Under the pieces are notes generated by a model, which saw nothing but the letters and a program-made list of their open reading frames with translations, was not told the origin of the DNA and searched no databases. DNA of 64,000 nt from the NCBI GenBank assembly GCA_026004675.1, contig BPJP01000003.1, forward strand, positions 496,001-560,000. Direction: 5' to 3'. The DNA is from Gemmatales bacterium. Lineage in GTDB: Bacteria > Planctomycetota > Planctomycetia > Gemmatales > Gemmataceae. Position numbers and translations under genes: made by a program. Position 1 is the stretch's first letter; each line of letters opens with the position of its first letter. Below, one piece after another: positions 56,351-64,000 of this stretch.

Positions 56351-57965
56351 CCGGAACGTACTCCTTCGGACGGAGTGAAAAGGAAACGGTTATCCAGACC
56401 TGGCTGTCACCGACTCGTTGCATGGTGACAGACACGACCTTCTTCTGCTCCTGCATGCTTATCTCCGTGGCCATCTGAACGGTTGAGCCGCATTGGGTGA
56501 TACCCTGCCCCCTTGCAGTTCCAAGGCCCGAATCACGTTCGGCAGCGTTTCGGGGGCCGAACTGGAACGTGCCGGAGACGTTATCGACCATCGTGACGAC
56601 ACCACCCTGGACGGTAATCTGACCCGCACTCGCAGCAGGCATTCCGTTCCCCAGGATGCCGGGATGGACGTGCCCTTCAAACGGGCCGACGACCACCTGA
56701 CCGTTAGGGGCTTGCACATAGGTGTAGTTGCCATCGGGCAGGTCAGGCCCGAACAATCTCGCTTGGGGGTTTGGCGGCTGGATGCCAACAGCCGGTCGCT
56801 GGAACCGGGTCGGTAGCGGCTCGTCAAACAAGCGGGGCGGTACAGGCGCACGCCCGTTCGGGAAGCGTATCTCGTCTGGAACGACCCGGCCCGCACGTCC
56901 GAAGTTGATCTCATTGGGAACTTGTCGTGGAGCATTCCTCGACACCGCCACCGGGCCGCCACGCCAAGCTACCGGACTTTGTATTCCTCCTCTTCTTACG
57001 GGTGTCTGAATCCCACCACGTGCAACGGGCGTTTGAATCCCGCCGCGTGCGACAGGCGTTTGAATCCCGCCACGGTTGACCGCTGCCAATCGCTGCGGCC
57101 GGCTCCACCGCGCCACCGCCGCGGCGTTGACCGTGAAGCCAAAGGCGCCCAGCGCCACCTGCAGCGGATTCTCGTTGCGAACGCCCTGGACAACATTGTA
57201 ACCCGAGATGCCGACATTGGAAGCGACGTCAAGGCTGCGGGTGGCGATGCGTAGTTGCCTTGTCGACAGCTTCGAAAGCCGGGTTGCCCGCAGAAAGGCG
57301 TTGGCCAGCTTCGTCCCCTTGGCGCCGTATTTGCCCGCCTGTCCGGCCAGGGCGAGATAGCCAAGACCCGGAACCGCGGCCGCCAAGCTGAGCGCCGCAT
57401 ATTCCCAATTGCCTTCGATGCCATACCAAACAGCATTGGCCAGGTCGGCGATATTGCCAACAACCGGAAACAAACCAGCAATGTCGAGGATGGTATGACC
57501 GATTTCGCTGATGACCGCATACGGGTCTTGCTCCCACGCCTCAGCCAAAGCCTGCAACGACGATTCCGCCACGGACAGGGCAAAATCATTGATTCCAAAC
57601 GCACCAAACGGGAATGCGAAATCCAACGCCAGAGTCGCGAGATCGCGGGTAGTCGACTGCCCGGTCAGTAGCCCGCCCACGCCCAACGACGGAACGAATG
57701 GAAGCCGGGCGATGGAAATGGCAAGAGACGAGCCCACCTCGGCGGCCGTGCCGATGATGCTCTGCAAGAACATCCCGTTCCGATCCACAAAATTCGTCGG
57801 GCTGTTGCCGGCGTAGCGGTAGGGATTGATGTCGGCCTCGGCCGGGTCTGGCGAAATCCATCTACCCGTTCCCGGATCGTAGTAGCGGGCGCGGTGGTAT
57901 TGAAAGCCGGTGACGGGATCGAACTCGCGGCCGGTGAAGCGATACCGGCCAGAGGGAACCGCCAA
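56322..57965 (-). CDS. Orphan Rhs core tip plus C-terminal toxin (cassette B)
   Basis: 547 aa, the best-preserved module. Begins at TTG 57965 with VPSGRYRFTGREFDPVTG, then RARYYDPGTGRWISPDP and YAGNSPTNFVDR (Rhs core end). A hydrophobic/Ala-rich middle (~60-250) is followed by three tandem GGIQTPVAR units (~318-345), a Pro/Arg-rich stretch, and the toxin block GPFEGHVHPGILGNGMPAAS with AGQITVQGGVVTMVDNVSGT. No deaminase motif; the toxin activity is unknown. A stop with overlapping GTG ends it at the next gene. Confidence 0.7.
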   Translation of the reverse strand: MAVPSGRYRFTGREFDPVTGFQYHRARYYDPGTGRWISPDPAEADINPYRYAGNSPTNFVDRNGMFLQSIIGTAAEVGSSLAISIARLPFVPSLGVGGLLTGQSTTRDLATLALDFAFPFGAFGINDFALSVAESSLQALAEAWEQDPYAVISEIGHTILDIAGLFPVVGNIADLANAVWYGIEGNWEYAALSLAAAVPGLGYLALAGQAGKYGAKGTKLANAFLRATRLSKLSTRQLRIATRSLDVASNVGISGYNVVQGVRNENPLQVALGAFGFTVNAAAVARWSRPQRLAAVNRGGIQTPVARGGIQTPVARGGIQTPVRRGGIQSPVAWRGGPVAVSRNAPRQVPNEINFGRAGRVVPDEIRFPNGRAPVPPRLFDEPLPTRFQRPAVGIQPPNPQARLFGPDLPDGNYTYVQAPNGQVVVGPFEGHVHPGILGNGMPAASAGQITVQGGVVTMVDNVSGTFQFGPRNAAERDSGLGTARGQGITQCGSTVQMATEISMQEQKKVVSVTMQRVGDSQVWITVSFSLRPKEYVPGELLRRLLR

Positions 57966-58057
57966 CGCAGGCAGGGCGTCCTATACGCCATCCGCGTCTG
58001 TGTCCCCACGGACGTTGTTCTTTAGCTGCTATAGGCCATCCGCGTCTGGGTCCTTTG

Positions 58058-58207
58058 GATGTGCTTGGCGAGTTGTCAAAGAGCTGAAGGTTCGCTTTCG
58101 GCTAATTCACCGGCGAAGCCTTTCGTCTCCCGTTATCGCTCTCGCCACCTACTGCGACCGGCTCGATTCATGGGCATTGGTTCACCGGATTGAGTTTTCG
58201 GTACGGA
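58058..58207 (-). repeat. ~150-bp cassette repeat, copy 3
   Basis: Third copy of the interspersed repeat, between the Imm1-like gene of cassette A and the Rhs core tip of cassette B. Between this copy and the core tip lie two short related words, CCATCCGCGTCTG, at 57988 and 58037, which are not seen at the other copies. Confidence 0.85.
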
Positions 58208-58242
58208 GACGTCCTAACGAAGCGGGCGACCGGTTACGCCCA

Positions 58243-58632
58243 TTACATTAGATCAATCGATTTCATCCATTTATGACTGCGACTTCGTTTGCCCTCAAAG
58301 TAAAATAACTTAGCAACATCCATCGCGACTTTTTCCGATACTAAGATGTTTTTCGGAAGATCAGTTTCTTCACCAGCAAGACTTACCTTTATTTGATCAT
58401 TAGGCCGTGATTCGTCAACCGCCAGCCACTCTTCGAGTTCTCCGCTTCCAAAGGTGCTGATGTAGTATCCTTCGTTCTCAGCAAACGCTATGGTCATTTG
58501 CCCATCAGATCCGACCAATAATAAAGTGTCGCGATTTCGTTTTGGAAGACGAAGAATTCTTTCCTTTACAAGTTCCCAAGAGTGCGGCTCAACTTTTTCG
58601 TTATTATCAATAACTTCATACACAAAACACAT
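58243..58632 (-). CDS. Immunity protein, Imm1-like
   Basis: 129 aa, ATG 58632 with AGGAGG upstream, starting 9 bases after the deaminase toxin of cassette A. ISTFGSGELEEWLAVDES, VSLAGEETDLPKNILVSEK and FEGKRSRSHKW match the Imm1 family, well known as immunity to deaminase toxins. This strongly supports the toxin call next to it. Reading frame is intact, unlike most of this region. Confidence 0.75.
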   Translation of the reverse strand: MCFVYEVIDNNEKVEPHSWELVKERILRLPKRNRDTLLLVGSDGQMTIAFAENEGYYISTFGSGELEEWLAVDESRPNDQIKVSLAGEETDLPKNILVSEKVAMDVAKLFYFEGKRSRSHKWMKSIDLM

Positions 58633-58641
58633 TTAATCCTC

Positions 58642-60137
58642 CTATCTTCCACTCGCGCGAATTCTCAGGCCTTGTGGATTGCCCGGCGTGATTATTGTAA
58701 TCTCATCGAGTCCGATGGTTTGCAGGAGGTTGTCCAATCCTCCTCGTCTGTTGCAAAAACTACAGACTATTCTATCGACATAAAGAGTTGCAGATCGCGC
58801 GTTAACTGTTGCATTCGCTTGCCAAGCTTGAATCAAACTGTCTGCCTCCGCGTGTCGAAGTGATTGCCACGTCGCTTGCGATGCCCCTGCGCTCGCGCGA
58901 GCTCTGCCATAAATTGCTGCGATGTCGAGGGAGCATTGGCTGAACTTGAACCCCAGAATCGTCTGCCATCAATTTCAAGCAACGCAACTGTCGCTTCCAT
59001 ATCCAAGCCACGTATTGGTGGCAGTCCCAATTCTTGCCTGAATTGTGCAAGCTCAATAAACTGGCGGCGGGCAGGGAAGTTACTCGCTTGCCTAGCGGCC
59101 CGGCTCGCGGCAATGTTCGCAAGAACACGCTCGCGAATGGAATCCGAACCTAAAATGAAAGACGTTCGTGGGCGGAATTCAAGAGCCTGAAATGGGTCGA
59201 TTGCAGAGAACGGCGTCGCGCCGCCAATCAACGCCCGATTCAAGCGATAATTTCGGGGATTAATACGTTGCGCCAAGCGTTGAGCTAAAGCTCGAACGCC
59301 CTCATTTCGCGCAAGAATTCGCGAACCAAATGCAAGCGATCCTCCGCCAAACAACCCCAACTGCGCTCCCAGCAGCGGGTCAACACCAAGCTATGAAGCG
59401 ATGGCGGCACCTGACGCGGCGCCAACGACTTCTGGTGCGGCCAGAGCCGCGCCGCGCCCAAGTGCGGACAAGAATGCTCGATTGCGAATGCCTTGCCGGA
59501 ATGCTGTTTGTGCTGCACCTCCAAACGGCTGTGCGATGCCTCCGACCAAACCGCCTACCAATGCGGCGCGGGTGATGTCGTTGAAATCGCCGCCGGCCAA
59601 GGCTGCGACGCTGCCGAACGCGAGACTGCCGCCTGCGCTGGCGAAAGCGCCGCCTGGATTGAGAACTCCGAACCCGAATCCCAAGGCGCCGGCAAAGAGA
59701 ATTTCGCCCGCACTGCCGCCCGTTGCCGCACTCTCGAGTGCACCTTGGCTGGCGCCGACAATACCGCCTGTGACACCTAAAACACCGGCACCTGCTCCCA
59801 AAGTCAGACCGACGAAACCGCCGGCAGCCGCACCCAGGCCAGCACCTAACAAAACACTGCCTATGGTCGCGTCTTCTTGTGTCGCGGCAACCACACCACC
59901 GACAATGGCACCGATGCCAGCGCCGATCAGACCAGTCACCAACTGTGCAATTTGCCCATCCCGATCCACAAAATTGGTCGGGCTGTTGCCGGCGTAGCGG
60001 TAGGGATTGATGTCGGCCGTCAAGCCAAGCGGGTCCTGGCTTGTCCATCTGCCGGTGGCGGGATCGTAATAGCGAGCGCGGTGGTATTGGAAGCCGGTTT
60101 CGCATCGCTTTGCACCAGTTTGCACCGAAAAAACCAA
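58642..60137 (-). CDS. Orphan Rhs core tip plus deaminase-fold toxin (cassette A, broken)
   Basis: Begins with a truncated Rhs tip (GFQYHRARYYDPATGRWTSQ, then AGNSPTNFVDRDGQ), then a long Gly/Ala block (LIGAGIGAIVGGVVAATQ). An in-frame TAG at 59391-59393 splits the frame, and a second break near 58860 moves it again. The toxin end reads LDMEATVALLEIDGRRFWG, HAEADSLIQAWQANA and VDRIVCSFCNRRGG, the HxE/CxxC deaminase signature, to TAG at 58642. No upstream Rhs body; tRNA-Arg is 118 bases away. Confidence 0.65.
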
Positions 60138-60254
60138 TGGTGCACGACGTTTCGAGTCTCATTTGTTGGCGCAAGCCGAAATCGCGTCGAAAGTTGCGGA
60201 CGTTGTTCGTTGGCGGATTTGGAGTTGCGGCGAGTGGGAAAAATGGCAGGGAAG

Positions 60255-60328
60255 CACGCCCAGCAGGATTCGAACCTGCAACCTCTGGTTCCGTAGACCA
60301 GTGCTCTGTCCAGTTGAGCTATGGGCGC
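60255..60328 (-). tRNA. tRNA-Arg (anticodon ACG)
   Basis: Full cloverleaf on the minus strand: acceptor GCGCCCA paired with TGGGCGT, D-arm GCTC...GAGC, anticodon arm CTGGT-CTACGGA-ACCAG with anticodon ACG, T-arm GCAGG-TTCGAAT-CCTGC. The 3' CCA is not encoded. It would read CGU codons (A34 edited to inosine). It lies just upstream of the Rhs array in the same orientation. Confidence 0.93.
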
Positions 60329-60436
60329 TTGACTAATCAAGCGCAGTATAGAGAGGCGAAACAACGGTGTCAACGGACGGACTGCACGGAGTGCCTGACG
60401 GGGCGCACGACAGGGTTTGCAGCTGGGGATGGGTTG

Positions 60437-61033
60437 ATGGGAAGGATCACAAAGCGTATCGGCATGGAGCGGTGCGTGGAGCGTGGCGAAGCGGTGTCGG
60501 CGTATTTGGAGTTGCCGTTGGCGGAGCGGAAGCAGTCGCCGAGCCAGGAGCCGCCGCCCGAGGTTGCCGTGGTGAGCACGGATGGCGGTCGCCTGCAAAT
60601 ACGCGACGGCCGAAGGGAAGAGGAGGAAAGCGTCATCGAGGAGAGGTCTGACGAGGCGCGTGGCAAGCACTGGCGTGAGGACAAGATTGGCGTGATGCTG
60701 ACGATGCGAAGCGAGGTGTTGGCCAGCGACCCGTGCCCGCAGATTCCTGAGAATTTCGTGGATCCGACGCGGATTTTGCGACTGGCGCGGGAACTGAAGA
60801 AGCGTCCGGCGATGGGTGAAGACGGCGGGAGACGAGAGCTTCAGTTTGGGGGGCGTTTCTTCGCAACGCCGCCGTCAATGCGGCCGTCGGCTGGGTATCG
60901 GGCGCGGTCGAGGCGAAGATCGGCAGCAAAAGCTGGCGCGTATAACGATGATGCAATCCGCCGACTTGCGGGATCGCGACCACATGTCCTTCACCAAATT
61001 CTGATCAGACTTTTTCCCAAAATCACGCAGTAA
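60437..61033 (+). pseudogene. Transposase-like fragment (possibly ISKra4 family)
   Basis: ~198 codons from ATG 60437. VVSTDGGRLQIRDGRREEEE, GKHWREDKIGVMLTMRSEVL and FVDPTRILRLARELKK recall the DDE-type core of ISKra4-family transposases, where a DGG near a catalytic Asp is usual. The rest is low-complexity basic sequence, and the end lacks the second catalytic residues I would expect, so it is likely truncated. A longer reading frame from 60041 crosses the tRNA and is not a gene. Confidence 0.45.
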
Positions 61034-61385
61034 GGATTTTGGTCCTTTCGAGCCGGTTTTGCCGAATGGCTGAAGATTCTGGAGAAGGACTTCGCCAGGA
61101 TGAAATGCACCGGCAACGATCTTTTTGCTCTGGCGCTACAAGCCAAGGTTTCAGGCGATCTTCGCACACCCGAGAAAGGGCTAGAGCTTATAGCGATTGC
61201 GAAGATCGGGCAAAATCGGCAAGATCGTTCGGCATTTTCGGCCCGGCAAGAAAACGATCCCGACAATTCTGGCGGATTCTTTGTTTTTTCTTTGACAACC
61301 CCACTGAGAAATCTATAATTACTTCCCTGTATTCAGGACGATGACAGCTGGGGAAGGGATCTTCCTCGCCGCATGGAGGCGGAAC
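61034..61385. other. Gene-poor stretch with promoter before TPR gene
   Basis: Roughly 350 bases. A 72-codon opening at 61100-61318 (KVSGDLRTPEKGLELIAIAK) has no recognised domain. The stretch contains the sigma-70 type promoter at 61292-61319. Confidence 0.45.
61292..61319 (+). promoter_or_regulatory. Sigma-70 consensus promoter
   Basis: TTGACA (61292-61297) and TATAAT (61314-61319), both perfect, 16 bases apart, about 67 bases upstream of the TPR gene ATG. Such perfect matches are rare in this GC-rich window, so a strong constitutive promoter for the TPR gene (and possibly gyrA/parC) is likely. Confidence 0.75.
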
Positions 61386-62192
61386 ATGACTGCGACACTG
61401 AAGATGACGGAACGTCTGTTGAGGCAAGGTAGGCGTTATCAAGCGCTTGGACAGCAGCAGGAAGCTATTCAACTCTTCCGTCGACTGACGACTTTCGAAT
61501 CTCTCCCACCTGCGATCGCCGAGGAATCCCGTTCTCGTTTGGCAGAGATTTATCTGTCGACGGGTCGGTATGCCAAAGCCCGCCGCGTGTTGGCAGCGCT
61601 CTTGGCTCAATGTCCGGAAAATGCCCGCTATCACTACTGGATGGCGACGGCTCTGAACAACGATGAGTTCAGCGATCCGAACCGAGCGGCAGAACATTAC
61701 GAGGAGTCGCTGCGTTTGCGTCCAACTCAGGCCGATTGCCTCGCCGACTACGGCTTGTTGCTTTTGCGTTTAGGGGAGCCGAAACGAGGACTCGATCATC
61801 TTCGTTCAGCGGTCGAGATGGCACCGGACGATGTGGGCATTCTCGAGCGATTGATTCAAGGGTTGTGTGAAGAGGGGGAGGTAGACGAGGCACGCCGGCA
61901 ATTGCGACTGGCCCGTTTTCGCCGGCCCCGCTGTAGTGCCTTGCGAAAACTACAGAACGATTTCGAATTCGAACAACTTCGTCAGACGCAAATCGCCAAA
62001 TGGTTTGCTGGCGACGTCAAGGGGCAAGGGCCGAGAATCGTTATTCCTTTCGCGGAGGCCCAATCGGCACCAGGACCGCGCCGGGTACGGCGGGACAAAC
62101 CGCATGCTCCCCCGCCGCCGCACTCCAGCCCGACAGTGGCGCAACGACACCAGCCGGTTTCGGGCAGACAAAGCCAGCGCGATTCGGGGTAG
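61386..62192 (+). CDS. TPR-repeat protein
   Basis: ~268-aa soluble protein. ATG 61386 follows GGAGGCGGAAC; an earlier ATG at 61341 lacks a good site. TPR units: KARRVLAALLAQCPENARYH, AAEHYEESLRLRPTQADCLA and LDHLRSAVEMAPDDVGILER. The tail from ~225 is basic and Pro/Ser/His-rich. Cytoplasmic scaffold, function unknown. Lies between a strong promoter and the gyrase-type gene. Confidence 0.78.
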   Translation: MTATLKMTERLLRQGRRYQALGQQQEAIQLFRRLTTFESLPPAIAEESRSRLAEIYLSTGRYAKARRVLAALLAQCPENARYHYWMATALNNDEFSDPNRAAEHYEESLRLRPTQADCLADYGLLLLRLGEPKRGLDHLRSAVEMAPDDVGILERLIQGLCEEGEVDEARRQLRLARFRRPRCSALRKLQNDFEFEQLRQTQIAKWFAGDVKGQGPRIVIPFAEAQSAPGPRRVRRDKPHAPPPPHSSPTVAQRHQPVSGRQSQRDSG

Positions 62193-62275
62193 CTCGTCAA
62201 CTCATCTAGGTCTCTCCTCGGCCGATTTGCTAAGATACCGCTTTGTCAGGCAGTTATGGTGGTCGAGGGAAATTC

Positions 62276-64000
62276 ATGGCAGAGACCATTGTCGACGTTG
62301 GTATTGCGGAGGAAACGCGTCGCCGATACCTCAACTATGCTCTTTCCGTGATAACATCGCGTGCCTTGCCGGACGTGCGCGACGGCCTCAAACCCGTACA
62401 GCGCCGGCTGCTGTACACGATGTACCACGATCTGCATATCCACGCCGATGATCGACCACGCAAGTGTGCCAGCATCGTCGGCACCGTGATCGCCAATTAC
62501 CACCCTCACGGCGATTCGGCGGCATACGAAGCGCTTGTCCGCATGGCCCAGGACTTCGTCATGCGGGCCCCTCTTGTTGACGGTCACGGCAATTTCGGCT
62601 CGGTCGATGGTGATGCTCCCGCCGCCTACCGCTATACGGAAGCTCGCCTCACCCCTCTTGCCGAAAGGCTCATGGGCGAATTGCGACGCAACACCGTCGA
62701 TTTCCGGGACAATTTCGACGGCATGCGCCGCGAACCAGTCGTCTTGCCTGCGCAATTCCCCAACCTTCTGGTAAACGGTGCTTCGGGGATTGCCGTCGGC
62801 ATGGCCACCAATATCCCGCCGCACAACCTCGGCGAAGTTGTCAAGGCAACGATCCATCTGATCGATCACCCCGAAGCCACGGTCGCACAGCTGTTGAATA
62901 TCATCAAAGGACCGGACTTCCCTCTTGGCGGAACGGTGCTTGCTGACCGCCGAACCCTGCGCAAAATCTACGAAGAAGGCACAGGCAGCATCAAAGTCCA
63001 GGGGGAGTGGAAGCTAGAAGAAGTCGGTCGACGGCAACAGATCGTCGTAACTTCCATCCCTTACGGCGTCAACAAAGGGAAGCTCGAATCCGATATCGGC
63101 GAAATCATCGCTTCGCGAAAACTGCCCCAGCTCACCAACCTGGTCAACGAATCAAACGAAGAGGAAGGCATTCGGATCGTCCTGGAAATGAAGAGCGATG
63201 CCGATCCAAATATGATCATGGCCTATCTTTACCGGCATACGTCGCTCCAGGAGAACTTCGCTTATAACCTGACGTGTCTTGTTCCGGGGGACGAAGGCAA
63301 GCCGCAGCCGGCGCGTATCGGCCTTAAAGAGATGCTGCGCTACTTCGCCGACTTTCGTTTTACGACAGTCAAGCGCCGTTTCGAATACGACCTGGAACAA
63401 CTCCGACGCCGGATCCACATCCTCGAAGGATTCCGCATCATCTTCAATGCTCTGGATCGTGCCCTGAAGCTGATTCGACAAAGCTCGGGCAAAGCAGAGG
63501 CTGCCGAAAAGTTGATGGCAGCCTTCAAGTTGGACTCCGAACAGGCCGACGCGGTACTCGAAGCCCAGATCTACCGTCTCGCCCAAATGGAAATCAAAAA
63601 GATTCTCGACGAGTTGAAGGAGAAGAAGGCACAAGCCCAGAATATCGAAGAAATTCTCCGTTCCGAGAAAAAGCTATGGCGAGTCGTCAAGGACGAGCTT
63701 CATGAAATCGGCGAGCAGTTCGGCGACAAACGGCGAACGCAGATCGTGGCCGGCGACGATACCCCCGACTTCGATCCCGAAGCGTACATTGTGCGGGGAA
63801 AACACCAATGTCGTTTTGACGCGCGACGGCTGGATCAAACGCGTCGGACGGCTGGCCGCTGTCGAAGGGACCAGAGTCCGTGAAGGGGACGAAGTGATCG
63901 CCGTCGCGCCGGGAAGCACGCTCGACCATGTCGTCTTCTTTTCGGATGACGGTGTGGCCTACACGATGCGGATCAACGAGGTGCCGGCCAGTTCCGGCTA
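62276..64000 (+). CDS. DNA gyrase/topoisomerase IV subunit A (partial, one frameshift)
   Basis: Type II topoisomerase subunit that cuts and reseals DNA. ATG 62276 then [36 protein letters not shown] (quinolone region), and the catalytic Tyr in [15 protein letters not shown]. The frame breaks at GGGG 63795-63798: removing one G restores [39 protein letters not shown] and VPASSGY to the window edge. The GyrA-box QRRGGKG has not appeared in the visible part, so GyrA and ParC cannot be told apart. No gene symbol is given for that reason. Runs off the window. Confidence 0.88.

Noticed and set aside
60041..60436. N-terminal part of the 330-codon plus-strand frame
   Set aside because: It crosses the tRNA-Arg gene and has no domain; only the part after 60437 has transposase-like patterns.

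Overview
The window looks like a chromosomal piece of a planctomycete, probably a Gemmata/Isosphaera-type lineage. The evidence is three giant Ser/Thr kinases fused to WD40 propellers, a DUF1559-type lipoprotein, a DUF1571 protein, a TadE/TadE/TadG-VWA cluster, a type III polyketide synthase operon, many Zn-ribbon and PilZ proteins, and moderately high GC. No rRNA operon is present; one tRNA-Arg(ACG) is seen at 60.26-60.33 kb.

Layout. 0-13 kb: HlyD-type adaptor, hypothetical protein, fatty-acid-CoA ligase, kinase-WD40 protein (frame broken once), class III fructose-1,6-bisphosphatase, ABC ATPase plus TolC-like outer membrane channel. 13-17 kb: two TadE pseudopilin-like genes and a TadG/VWA protein behind a good sigma-54-like promoter. 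17-25.5 kb: ABC ATPase/permease pair, Zn-ribbon membrane protein, second kinase-WD40, DUF1571 protein, TPR protein. 25.9-28.4 kb: an unusual DUF4062-like / Pro-rich repeat / PilZ protein. 28.4-34 kb: SDR, VOC protein, third kinase-WD40, bile-acid/sodium-symporter-family transporter. 34.6-38.3 kb: a membrane fusion protein, PilZ protein, family-2 glycosyltransferase and small membrane protein that together look like a c-di-GMP-controlled exopolysaccharide synthase. 38.3-42.6 kb: phosphotransferase, lipoprotein, sugar isomerase, FabD, a 54-bp tandem repeat array and an IS remnant. 42.7-45.8 kb: tightly coupled methyltransferase / FAD oxidoreductase / type III PKS operon. 46-51.8 kb: purine nucleoside phosphorylase, DUF1559 lipoprotein, sugar-binding lipoprotein, LipB, LipA and a lipoyl-like mini-protein. 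51.8-60.3 kb: an array of orphan Rhs C-terminal toxin/immunity cassettes on the minus strand, ending at tRNA-Arg. 60.4-64 kb: transposase-like fragment, TPR protein and a GyrA/ParC-family subunit that runs off the end.

Two points dominate. First, the accessory region at 51.8-60.3 kb holds at least four Rhs core-tip/toxin/immunity modules without any full-length Rhs gene, with a ~150-bp repeat just upstream of three of them; two modules carry deaminase-fold toxin signatures (HAE plus CxxC). Second, many otherwise good genes, including the housekeeping genes gyrA/parC and lipA, are broken by single extra bases in homopolymer runs; removing one base restores the conserved protein each time. This is most easily read as sequence error, so the apparent pseudogenes should not be taken at face value.
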